The notes under the pieces were generated by a model. The model searched no databases and was not told the origin of the DNA. It saw only the letters and a list, made by a program, of their open reading frames with translations. Made by a program: the position numbers and the translations under genes. Of a stretch of DNA of 64,000 nt, positions 47,122-54,740 are shown one piece after another. Within the stretch, counting starts at the first letter, position 1. Each line of letters starts with the position of its first letter. Source of the DNA: Magnetovibrio sp. (GTDB lineage Bacteria > Pseudomonadota > Alphaproteobacteria > Rhodospirillales > Magnetovibrionaceae); the NCBI RefSeq assembly GCF_036568125.1, contig NZ_DATCTF010000007.1:1-64000 (forward strand), in the 5' to 3' direction.

Positions 47122-47535
47122 ATGGAACACATTTGGCAAACCATTCAGGTCGGCTTTCCCGTTCTGCTGGTGCATTTGGGGCTGACTCTCGGCTTGTTCA
47201 TTTTCGGCGTGTTCGTTTACGTCAAGGTCACGCCCCACCACGAATTCAAGCTGGTGCGCGAAAACAACGCAGCCGCAGGGTTGTCGTTGGCAGGCGTGGT
47301 GATCGGCATGGCGATGCCGTTGGCGTTTTCGCTAGCGGCCAGCGTCAACGAATTGGACATTTTGCTGTGGGGCCTGATCGTCGTGGTTCTACAACTGGTG
47401 GCGTTTGCCGCCGCGCATGTGGTGTTGCGCGACCTTTCGACGCGCATCGAAAACGGTGAAATGGGCGCGGCCTGGGTGCTGCTCAGCTTCAACATGGCGC
47501 TGGCGATGTTCCTATCTGCGGCGATCTCTGGATAA
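47122..47535 (+). CDS. DUF350 family membrane protein
   Basis: A 137-residue inner-membrane protein with four hydrophobic segments. The GLSLAGVVIGMAMPLA and LLSFNMALAMFL stretches match the DUF350 pattern. It is followed after 9 bases by a trypsin-like protease gene. Its function is unknown; DUF350 genes are often next to membrane-stress or polyamine-related genes, but I see no such genes here. Confidence 0.8.
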   Translation: MEHIWQTIQVGFPVLLVHLGLTLGLFIFGVFVYVKVTPHHEFKLVRENNAAAGLSLAGVVIGMAMPLAFSLAASVNELDILLWGLIVVVLQLVAFAAAHVVLRDLSTRIENGEMGAAWVLLSFNMALAMFLSAAISG

Positions 47536-47544
47536 GGTCTGAGC

Positions 47545-48384
47545 ATGCGCAAGATCGACCGGATATTGCTGACGGTATTGTTTGTCGCGTTGTTCGCCCG
47601 GTTGGGCGAGCAGATGCTGTTCAATTCCGAAGGCGCGACGCTGCGCAATCCCTTGGTCGTACAGGCGGCCTTGGACGTGCAGCCGCAAGCGATTCCGATC
47701 AGCTTGAACGACAGCTTCATCGAACCGTCTCCGCCCAAAGCCAACAGCCGCTACACCGGCAGCGCATTCGCCTTGTCGCGCGACGGCCATTGGGCCACGG
47801 CGACCCACGTCACCGACGGATGCAAGCGGCTGGACCTCTTGCAAGAAACGTCCAATGGCAAATTCCGCCGCGTACCGGTCAGTGGCTGGCGGGCGTTGAA
47901 GGACAAGGACGTGTCGATCATGGACAGCGCCCAAGGCGAGCCGGGACTGGTTCTGGCATCTAACTTGGCGCAGGTGAACGACGTGGGCTATTTCTTCGGT
48001 TATCCCAAAGGCAAGGCCAGTGCGGGCTATGCGGTGAATTTGGGGCGTTCGCGGATGGTCCGTCAAAACGGCCGAGCCCGGATCAAGGAAATCAGCGACG
48101 AATGGGCCATCTATGAGATGCTGCCAGGCAAGAAGATCGCCCTGGGCGGCAACAGCGGCGGGCCGATGCTCAATGCCCAAGGCGAAGTGGTCGGCGTGGT
48201 CTCGGCAGGTTCTGATCGACGCGGACGGGTCAATACCTCGATCGTGCCCAGCCTCGAGCCGTTACGGCGTTTTTCCAAGCCTGAGCAACAACTTAACCAG
48301 CCCCTGACACGGAAAAATTACGTCGCCTACGGCCAAGCCTTGCGCCGTGCAGGCTTGGTCAGCAAGGTCGATTGTCGTACCTAA
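47545..48384 (+). CDS. Trypsin-like serine protease, membrane-anchored
   Basis: A 279-residue protein with an N-terminal hydrophobic segment (about 7-20), so probably anchored or secreted. The catalytic triad is H88 in ATATHVTDGC, D122 in DKDVSIMD and S204 in GGNSGGPML. The domain is of the chymotrypsin fold with no PDZ domain. The gap to the DUF350 gene is only 9 bases. The substrate is unknown. Confidence 0.83.
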   Translation: MRKIDRILLTVLFVALFARLGEQMLFNSEGATLRNPLVVQAALDVQPQAIPISLNDSFIEPSPPKANSRYTGSAFALSRDGHWATATHVTDGCKRLDLLQETSNGKFRRVPVSGWRALKDKDVSIMDSAQGEPGLVLASNLAQVNDVGYFFGYPKGKASAGYAVNLGRSRMVRQNGRARIKEISDEWAIYEMLPGKKIALGGNSGGPMLNAQGEVVGVVSAGSDRRGRVNTSIVPSLEPLRRFSKPEQQLNQPLTRKNYVAYGQALRRAGLVSKVDCRT

Positions 48385-48425
48385 GTTCAGCCAACGGACA
48401 ACGGATTTGCCCGTTGGCAAGCATG

Positions 48426-48995
48426 TTAATTTTTAGCCGTAATCAGGTTGGCGCAGAATTCCTTGCTCATGCCGCGTTTCTGAATTTCGGAAACGTATGG
48501 CGCAGCCGTGGTGTCGAGATACCAATCGCGATGCTTGGGGTCGTAGCCTGTTTTGCACAATGCCAATGCGCCCAAGGTCGCGACATCCATATTGATACGG
48601 TCCTGAGGAAGGTGGGCTTTCAACTCATCCAATGTATAGGCTTCGCCATTGTCTTTCTGCCACACGATGCGGCGGCTGATGGCCAGAAGTCGGCACGGCG
48701 CATTGCTGCGTTTTTCACAGTTGTCGAGTACGTTTTGATAGGTCGAGACCGTGTCGCGACATTTGCTGCTTTGACAGTAAAAATAAGAATACCCACGGCC
48801 ATTGGTCGAAGCGGCGAAAATCGTCGGATACATTTTGTCCATGTAGCTCTGCAGGCCTTGCTTGGTGCTGGCACTGAGGGTCAGGTCGCCCTTGCCAGCC
48901 CGCGAATTGGTTTGGCAAGCGCTGAGCACGGTCATGGTCAACAGACCAAGCACGGCGGTCTTGAAAAAATATGATAATTTCGATTGAGCAGTCAT
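48426..48995 (-). CDS. Six-cysteine lipoprotein of unknown function
   Basis: A 189-residue protein with a lipobox TVLSAC (C27), so it is lipid-anchored, with Q at +2 favouring the outer membrane. The mature part has six cysteines (C74, C79, C93, C101, C147 and C181), enough for three disulfides. I do not recognise the family. The ribosome-binding region lies inside one arm of a 13-base inverted repeat. Its gene follows the lysozyme-like gene in the same direction. Confidence 0.7.
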   Translation of the reverse strand: MTAQSKLSYFFKTAVLGLLTMTVLSACQTNSRAGKGDLTLSASTKQGLQSYMDKMYPTIFAASTNGRGYSYFYCQSSKCRDTVSTYQNVLDNCEKRSNAPCRLLAISRRIVWQKDNGEAYTLDELKAHLPQDRINMDVATLGALALCKTGYDPKHRDWYLDTTAAPYVSEIQKRGMSKEFCANLITAKN

Positions 48996-49001
48996 GACGG
49001 G

Positions 49002-49042
49002 TTCTCTTTATGGTAGCCTGTGTTGATCCACCATAAAGAGAA
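49002..49042. promoter_or_regulatory. 13-base perfect inverted repeat over the lipoprotein's ribosome-binding region
   Basis: TTCTCTTTATGGT (49002-49014) and ACCATAAAGAGAA (49030-49042) are exact reverse complements separated by 15 bases. On the minus strand, the copy next to the start codon (48995) contains AAAGAGAA, the likely Shine-Dalgarno region. An RNA stem would hide it. A protein operator over the promoter is the alternative. Confidence 0.55.
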
Positions 49043-49081
49043 ATGGGGGTAAGAAAAGTATATTTATTCGTTGTGCTGCAT

Positions 49082-49570
49082 TTATGAGGCCACCACGTAT
49101 TTTTGATAGTTTTCGACCCATTCATCGGCCGTGCCGGCACCGCCGGCGGTGTTGTAATGTTGTTTCCAGTACTGCCCCAATGCGTTGAGATTGTTCGGAT
49201 CCGTTGGCATCGGCGCGGATTGACGCCAAAAAACCAGCCGTGCGATGGCGATGGAATAGCCCATGTTCCAGGGCAGTTGGTCGGCGGACCGGCTGTTGCC
49301 CGCCGACAGCTCTAGGACAATCTGCGCGAGATCGTTGCGGTAGGCGAGGTAGTTGGTCCACACATCGTCGTGGGTGGCCGGTTCGATTTGCATGACGCCC
49401 AAGGCCGGCCCACCGCTCAATTGCGCCAGATAGGTGAGGTGGCTTTCCTGTACGGCGGTTCCCACCAGCAGATTTTCCGCCGCTGGTGAATTCATCGCCG
49501 CATTCCACCCCGCCAAGGTTTCGAGCACCGGCTGCACGGCTTTGTTGCGAAATTGGTTCACGTCGATCAC
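49082..49570 (-). CDS. Lysozyme-like (transglycosylase-type) protein
   Basis: A 162-residue protein without a signal peptide. The stretch VQESHLTYLAQLSGGPALGVMQIEP has the pattern of lytic transglycosylases, with a candidate catalytic Glu (E42) and the GVMQ motif. Similar small proteins occur in phages and in bacterial secretion clusters. There is no phage gene nearby. The absence of a signal suggests a cytoplasmic or holin-like or tail-associated release route, which is not seen here. Confidence 0.65.
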   Translation of the reverse strand: MIDVNQFRNKAVQPVLETLAGWNAAMNSPAAENLLVGTAVQESHLTYLAQLSGGPALGVMQIEPATHDDVWTNYLAYRNDLAQIVLELSAGNSRSADQLPWNMGYSIAIARLVFWRQSAPMPTDPNNLNALGQYWKQHYNTAGGAGTADEWVENYQKYVVAS

Positions 49571-49890
49571 GGTCTGCGTTTCCCTAAATTTGGTTGTCGG
49601 CTATAGGGATTGACGTTCGGTATCCGGTGCTGTGAAAGGGCGGTGCGGAAAGTGTTTCCAAAGAGCAACACTTCGAATACTTAATGATCAGCAAGTTGGC
49701 GAAACGCTTTGACTTGTTGAAAAGCTTTGTTAACGATTTATGACCACAATTGTGGTGCGTGTTTTTCCGGTGTGAGCGGAAACCACGGAAATGCGGTTAG
49801 CCATGCGGGCTAACACTACGGGCAACGTTTCGTGATGTCGCTGAGCAGAGCGCATCTAGGGCGGTTAGAGCGTGAAGAAGGGGACAGGGG
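49571..49890. other. 320-base intergenic region with two small repeats
   Basis: There is no gene I can support. The region is more AT-rich than its surroundings. A perfect 14-base palindrome ACCACAATTGTGGT lies at 49743-49756. A second inverted repeat, GTTAGCC with GGCTAAC (49796-49814), follows. It separates the divergent lysozyme-like and small-protein genes and may hold both promoters. Confidence 0.5.
49743..49756. promoter_or_regulatory. 14-base perfect palindrome, candidate operator
   Basis: ACCACAATTGTGGT is its own reverse complement. It lies in the gap between divergent genes at 49082 and 49891, where an operator for a dimeric repressor would be expected. No regulator gene is next to it. 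Confidence 0.35.
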
Positions 49891-50121
49891 ATGTTGAATC
49901 CCAGTTTGAGCCAGGTTTTTCTGGTGAAGTTCTATAACAAGGCCGTACGCGCCCTGGTCAAAGAAAACCGGAGCCATTCCTTTTTCGAAGATCATTGGGC
50001 AGATGTTCACACTCAAGACGTGGTCGCTTCCACCGAAGCCGAGGCCCGTTCTAAAATCGCCAAACGGTTTCCGCCGGAAGACGGATTCGTGATCGAAACG
50101 GTGCTGACCGTCACCCATTGA
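49891..50121 (+). CDS. Small protein of unknown function
   Basis: A 76-residue soluble protein. Features are the run VKFYNKAVRALVKEN and a later acidic helix (STEAEARSKIAKRF). AGGGG lies just before the ATG. It is followed after 30 bases by a YjbR-family gene, so they may be co-transcribed. I do not recognise the family. Confidence 0.55.
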   Translation: MLNPSLSQVFLVKFYNKAVRALVKENRSHSFFEDHWADVHTQDVVASTEAEARSKIAKRFPPEDGFVIETVLTVTH

Positions 50122-50151
50122 TCCGCCGTTTCAAGCCCGAGGGCCTGGCGC

Positions 50152-50520
50152 ATGACGCGTGAAGACTTCGACGCCTATTGCGCGTCACTCAAGTCCGTGA
50201 CCCATGTGGTGCAATGGGGCGATGCGTCTGTCTGGAAAGTCGGCGGTAAAATTTTCGCCATTTGTTCGGACTGGGGGCCAAGCACGTCGGACGACGACGA
50301 ACACCCCAAAATCAGCTTCAAATGCAGCGATCTCAGCTATGACATCTTGCGCCGTCAAGACGGCATCGTACCCGCGCCGTATCTGGCGCGCGCCAAATGG
50401 GTTCAGGTGCAAAACCCGGACGCGATGAGCGACGATGACCTGCGCGGTTACATCGATGACGCCCACGCCCTGATTTCAGCCAAATTGACCAAAGCGAAAC
50501 GAGCCGAATTGGAGCTTTGA
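50152..50520 (+). CDS. YjbR/MmcQ family protein
   Basis: A 122-residue protein of the YjbR fold, a small CyaY-like DNA-binding domain. The family features are TREDFDAYCASLKSV at the N-terminus and the ISFKCSDLSYDIL strand with the PYLARAKWVQVQ stretch. Its function is unknown in most bacteria. It is convergent with the glycosidase-like gene (7 bases apart). Confidence 0.85.
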   Translation: MTREDFDAYCASLKSVTHVVQWGDASVWKVGGKIFAICSDWGPSTSDDDEHPKISFKCSDLSYDILRRQDGIVPAPYLARAKWVQVQNPDAMSDDDLRGYIDDAHALISAKLTKAKRAELEL

Positions 50521-50527
50521 TAGGGGT

Positions 50528-51565
50528 TTATTGCTCTTCGCCGCCGCTTTCGTAGTAGCGCCAGCCGTCGACCCCTTTGAGCACCACGCCGTCGAATCCA
50601 AGGTCGAAAATCCCATATAAATACGACGCCGTGCCGCCGACCAGCACGCTTTGCCATGCGGGGTCCCAATAGTGGGTGCGGTGACGGTCGGGGTCTTCAC
50701 GAACCGCCAAGTCGATAAAGGCGGGCGAGCCCTTGGTCCAGTCCGGTTGCCAGAAATAGTCGTAGGTGGCCGCGGTCGAGATATCGAGTTCCGCCAACAC
50801 CAACCGGCGCGCGCCGAGTTTTTTGTACTTCAGGCGCTCCACATCCAATTTGCTCAGCGGCGCGCGGCCGTGAAACACACCGGTGATGACGATGTCGTGG
50901 TTGGTGCCGCTCAGCGCCTGGACGAAATCGCGGGTGACGCCGAAGCCCTGGGAATGGGCGATGTAGAGGAAATTCTTCGCCTGGGTCGGGTCGCTCAACG
51001 ATGTCGGGTTGGCGTTGTAGGCCGCGCGCGGATGGGCGGGAATGCGCCCCAGCACCGGGCTGGCGGCGACAAACGGGGTGAAGCCTTGTTGGGCGCTGGC
51101 GGCGTAGAGCTTGTCGATTTCGTCAGGTTTCGTGGAGAATTCGAGGTTGAGGATATCGACGCCCATGGCTTTCGCGGTCGCGGCGTTGGCGATCAGCCGG
51201 TTGCGCGCTGTGGTGACGGCGGGGTCTTCCTTAGGGTCGGCACTCTGCAAGGTCCTGGTCAGATTGGGTTGCAGCACGCCGTCGATGGCGCGGATGTACG
51301 CTTGGGCCGGGAACAGCAGGGTGTCGTCTTGGGGATCTGGCTTGCTGACCAGATCGAGGCCATTTTCGGCAATGACGATGAAATTGGGGTTGAGGCTGCG
51401 GCCATAGGCGCTGATGGCCTGCACCCATTGGCGCATGCTTTCGCGAAAATCAATCGTCACATCGCCGGGGCCGAGCGGCCCCTGCGCCAGACTTTGAACC
51501 GGCATCACCAGGGCGGACAGGGCAAACGCCGCGGCCGCCAATCCCGCCTTTATTTTCGTGTTCAA
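50528..51565 (-). CDS. Secreted GH114-like endo-polygalactosaminidase-type protein
   Basis: A 345-residue protein with a signal peptide (about 1-28). The core is a TIM barrel of the TM1410 type. The motifs LVLAELDIST, YWDPAWQSVL and LGFDGVVLKGVD are typical of the group related to alpha-1,4-polygalactosaminidase. It may act on a secreted polysaccharide, but the substrate cannot be read from the sequence. It is divergent from the MipZ-like gene. Catalytic acids are not assigned. Confidence 0.75.
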   Translation of the reverse strand: MNTKIKAGLAAAAFALSALVMPVQSLAQGPLGPGDVTIDFRESMRQWVQAISAYGRSLNPNFIVIAENGLDLVSKPDPQDDTLLFPAQAYIRAIDGVLQPNLTRTLQSADPKEDPAVTTARNRLIANAATAKAMGVDILNLEFSTKPDEIDKLYAASAQQGFTPFVAASPVLGRIPAHPRAAYNANPTSLSDPTQAKNFLYIAHSQGFGVTRDFVQALSGTNHDIVITGVFHGRAPLSKLDVERLKYKKLGARRLVLAELDISTAATYDYFWQPDWTKGSPAFIDLAVREDPDRHRTHYWDPAWQSVLVGGTASYLYGIFDLGFDGVVLKGVDGWRYYESGGEEQ

Positions 51566-51727
51566 GCCTTAAGCCCCTTTATCCTTTTATCCCTTTTATC
51601 CGATTCTCACGTTTGATGGTACGGCTTCCTTTGCACAGGGTTGGGCGATGAGGGGGAAAGCGCAGGTATTCCAACGCCAATTCGGAAGCTCTTCCCAACG
51701 TCGAGGCCCGGCCCTAAAGTGCGCCGC

Positions 51728-52516
51728 ATGAAGACACATGTGATCGTGATCGGAAATGAAAAAGGCGGCAGTGGCAAGTCCACCACCGTGATGCATTTGG
51801 CCGTCGGTTTGCTGCGGTTGGGCAAACGCGTCACGGTCATCGACTTGGATGCGCGCCAGGGCACCATCAGCCGCTATTTCGAAAATCGCCAGCACCATAT
51901 CGACAAGACCGGGCTCAATCTGCCGATGCCGGAACTGTTGACCTTGCGTCCCCAAGACGGTGGTGGTGATGAAGAAGGCATCGAGGCGCTATTGGCGGGC
52001 GTGTTCGAAGATGCCGGCGACACCGCCGACGTGGTCATCGTCGACACCCCGGGGTCCGATACCGCCATGTCGCGCCTGGCCCATTCGTTCGCCGACACCT
52101 TGATCACGCCGATCAACGACAGTTTCATCGATTTGGACGTGTTGGCGAAAATCGATCCCGCCACCATGACCATCAAAAGCCCCAGCCACTATGCCGAGCT
52201 GGTGTGGCAGCAGCGGCTGGTGCGCGCCAAGCGTGGGCAAAAAGCCGCCGATTGGATCGTCATGCGCAACCGCATGGGCCACACCGACAGCAAAAACAAA
52301 CGCGAAATCGAGCGTCTGGTGACGGAATTGGCCAAACGCGTCAGTTTTCGCACCGTGCCGGGCTTTTCCGAACGGGTGATCTTTCGCGAACTGTTCCACC
52401 AGGGCCTGACGCTGATGGACGTGGCCGAGGTGCAGGGCGAAAGCGCGCTGAGCATGTCCCACGTTGCAGCGCGCCAGGAAGTGCGCGCCTTGGTCGAGGC
52501 GATCAAGCTTTCCTAA
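51728..52516 (+). CDS. mipZ: MipZ-like ParA-family ATPase
   Basis: MipZ is the alphaproteobacterial ATPase that positions the division ring by inhibiting FtsZ near the chromosome origin. The protein is 262 residues from the ATG at 51728, with MKTHVIVIGNEKGGSGKSTT as its start. This has the deviant Walker A GNEKGGSGKSTT. The later IDLDARQGT and VIVDTPGSD are typical. The in-frame ATG at 51641 would add 29 residues unlike the family. A generic ParA is the alternative. Confidence 0.87.
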   Translation: MKTHVIVIGNEKGGSGKSTTVMHLAVGLLRLGKRVTVIDLDARQGTISRYFENRQHHIDKTGLNLPMPELLTLRPQDGGGDEEGIEALLAGVFEDAGDTADVVIVDTPGSDTAMSRLAHSFADTLITPINDSFIDLDVLAKIDPATMTIKSPSHYAELVWQQRLVRAKRGQKAADWIVMRNRMGHTDSKNKREIERLVTELAKRVSFRTVPGFSERVIFRELFHQGLTLMDVAEVQGESALSMSHVAARQEVRALVEAIKLS

Positions 52517-52578
52517 CGCCAAAACCGAGACTATCTTTAGCTTGTTGTTTTAAACCCGAACGAGCTGAGGAGTTTATC

Positions 52579-53193
52579 ATGTCCATCGAAAGCGCCCTTG
52601 CGCTGGTCGTCGCGATTTTCGTGCTGGGCATCACCCCGGGACCGGGTGTGTTTGCCATCGTCGCGCGCGCCTTGGCGCTGGGCTTTCGCCCCACGTTGGT
52701 GTTTATCGTCGGCGTGATCGTTGGCGATCTGGTGTATTTGGTGTTGGCGGCGTTGGGCCTCAGCGTGATCGCCACACAATACAGCGCGGCGTTCGGGTTG
52801 CTGAAAATCGCCGGTGGGCTGTATCTGATTTATTTGGGCATTCAGACGTGGCGTTCGGCCAAGCACGTCGACACCGGTTTGACGCCGACCCCGGAACGCG
52901 GCGGCGGACGCAGCTTTTTATCCGGCCTCAGCCTAACCCTGGGCAATCCCAAAGTGGTGGTGTTCTACGTCGCCTTTTTGCCCGCGTTCATGGATCTCGG
53001 CGCGCTCAGCACCGGCGGCCTGATCAGCGCCGCGGTGGTGGTCAGCGTGACCTTGTTCGCGGTGATGGCGGGCTATGCGTGGATGGCGTCCAGAGCCCGT
53101 GCGCTGTTTCGGTCCAACCGCGCGGTGAAGAACCTGCACCGCGGTGCGGGCGGCTTGATGATCGGCGCTGGCGGGGCCGTCGCGGTCAGCTGA
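52579..53193 (+). CDS. LysE/RhtB-family amino-acid exporter
   Basis: A 204-residue inner-membrane protein with six hydrophobic segments. The GITPGPGVFAIVARAL stretch at the start and the later LSLTLGNPKVVVFYVAFLP are family-specific. The substrate (for example threonine or homoserine lactone) is not clear. GAGGAG precedes the ATG. A much longer ORF in the same frame reaches into mipZ and is not used. It is 4 bases from the VWA gene. Confidence 0.88.
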   Translation: MSIESALALVVAIFVLGITPGPGVFAIVARALALGFRPTLVFIVGVIVGDLVYLVLAALGLSVIATQYSAAFGLLKIAGGLYLIYLGIQTWRSAKHVDTGLTPTPERGGGRSFLSGLSLTLGNPKVVVFYVAFLPAFMDLGALSTGGLISAAVVVSVTLFAVMAGYAWMASRARALFRSNRAVKNLHRGAGGLMIGAGGAVAVS

Positions 53194-53197
53194 CGAG

Positions 53198-53920
53198 ATG
53201 ACGAACGACGACAACCATCTGCCGACATCGGCGTCAAAAGGCGCAGCGATCGATGCGTTTCTCGACGACCTGAACAAGACCCCGGTGCCGTTCGCGGGCG
53301 GCCGGGGCGGTCGCTTGCTGTTCGCCATGGATGCCACCGCGTCGCGCGAACCCACCTGGGACATGGCCGCACAGATCCAAGGCGAGATGTTCGAAGCCAC
53401 CCGCGACATCGGCGGTTTGGCGGTGCAGTTGGCGTTTTTTCGCGGTTTCGGCGAATTCAAGGTCACCGGTTGGCTGTCCAGCGCCCAAGACATCCATCGC
53501 TTGATGAGCAAGGTGTTCTGCCTGGCGGGGGAAACCCAGGTGGAAAAGGTGCTCAAGCACGCACGCAACGAAGCCACCCGTTCGGCTGTGCGCGCCGTGG
53601 TCTACGTCGGCGATTGTTTCGAAGAAAATATCGACCATGTCGGCCAGGTGGCGGGGGAACTGGGCTTGCTGGGCGTGCCGGTGTTCGTCTTTCACGAAGG
53701 CTTCGATGCCCATGCTGAGCGCGCCTTTCGCCACATCGCCAAGCTCAGCGGCGGCGCTTATGCGCGCTTTGACGCCGGCAGCGCCGAAATGCTGAAAAAG
53801 CTGCTCGGCGCCGTGGCGGTGTTCGCTGCGGGCGGTCGCGGCGCCTTGGATGCATACGCCAAGGTGCAAGGCGGCGACATCTTGCGCATCACCGAACAAA
53901 TGCGCGGAGGTGGCCAATGA
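53198..53920 (+). CDS. VWA-domain protein
   Basis: A 240-residue soluble protein with a von Willebrand factor A-like fold. LLFAMDATASREPTW (D45-x-T-x-S) is a metal-site motif, and VVYVGDCFEEN another strand. Its stop overlaps the J-domain gene by 4 bases, so the two are translated together. It has no signal peptide and probably works in the cytosol. The partner and role are unknown. Confidence 0.78.
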   Translation: MTNDDNHLPTSASKGAAIDAFLDDLNKTPVPFAGGRGGRLLFAMDATASREPTWDMAAQIQGEMFEATRDIGGLAVQLAFFRGFGEFKVTGWLSSAQDIHRLMSKVFCLAGETQVEKVLKHARNEATRSAVRAVVYVGDCFEENIDHVGQVAGELGLLGVPVFVFHEGFDAHAERAFRHIAKLSGGAYARFDAGSAEMLKKLLGAVAVFAAGGRGALDAYAKVQGGDILRITEQMRGGGQ

Positions 53921-54696
53921 TTTCCTATTTCATCCTCGGCATCGCGCTGTTGATCGCGATGATTTTGCTGTCGCGCTGGTACGTATCGACGTCGCCGAAA
54001 ACGCTGCTGAAGGGATTGAAGTGGATCGGTTTCACGGTCGTGGTGGTGGTGGTCGCGTGGCTGGCGCTGACGGGCCGGTTGTGGGCGGCGGTGGCGGCGT
54101 TGCCGGCGATCTTGATGTGGTTCTTGCGCATGTTCACAGGCCTGCGATATGCGCAGATGTTCGCGCGCTTGTTCGGCTTGGGTGGTGGACTTGGTGGGGG
54201 GCTGGGCGGTGGCGGTTGGCAAACCCCGGGTGGTGGCGGCAATCCCGGCGCGGGACAGGGATCCGACGTGCATACGCGATTTGTTTCGATGCACCTCGAT
54301 CATGCCTCGGGTCATGTTTCGGGCCAGGTTTTGGATGGGCGCTTTATGGGCCGGGCACTGGAAAGCCTGAACCGCGAGGAATTGTTCGACCTCTACCGCG
54401 AGGCTCAAGCCGACCCCGATAGCGCGCGGGTGGTCGAAGGTTATCTCGATCGCCGCGAACCGGGATGGCGCAACCAAGATCAAGGCGGCGAGGGCCACAC
54501 GTCCGCCCACGCCGACCCGGGCGCCATGGGGCGGGAAGAGGCTTACAAGGTCCTCGGCCTGAAGCCGGGCGCCAGCGAAACCGACATCAAAGCCGCGCAT
54601 CGCCGCTTGATGTCCAACCTGCATCCCGATAAGGGCGGTTCGGATTATCTGGCCCAGCAGATCAACCGCGCCAAGGACGTGTTGTTGGGCCACTGA
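53917..54696 (+). CDS. Membrane protein with C-terminal J domain
   Basis: A 259-residue protein with three hydrophobic segments (about 2-20, 34-52 and 54-72), a Gly-rich linker (GLGGGLGGGLGGGGW) and a C-terminal J domain. The J domain starts AYKVLGLKPGASETDIK and has the HPD tripeptide in NLHPDKGGSD. The layout recalls Tim14/Pam18, which recruits Hsp70 to a membrane. The start overlaps the VWA stop (ATGA). Confidence 0.82.
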   Translation: MISYFILGIALLIAMILLSRWYVSTSPKTLLKGLKWIGFTVVVVVVAWLALTGRLWAAVAALPAILMWFLRMFTGLRYAQMFARLFGLGGGLGGGLGGGGWQTPGGGGNPGAGQGSDVHTRFVSMHLDHASGHVSGQVLDGRFMGRALESLNREELFDLYREAQADPDSARVVEGYLDRREPGWRNQDQGGEGHTSAHADPGAMGREEAYKVLGLKPGASETDIKAAHRRLMSNLHPDKGGSDYLAQQINRAKDVLLGH

Positions 54697-54740
54697 GGTG
54701 AAGAAGTGACAACGCCTGAGAGCTGTGGCACAAAACGCCT

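Noticed and set aside
49684-49743. A 19-residue amphipathic peptide, MISKLAKRFDLLKSFVNDL
   Set aside because: It has no ribosome-binding site, and its stop is followed directly by a palindrome. A peptide this short in an intergenic region is expected by chance.
52204-52578. A 125-residue N-terminal extension of the LysE-like gene
   Set aside because: It would run through the mipZ gene in another frame. The ATG at 52579 has GAGGAG upstream and starts the family sequence.
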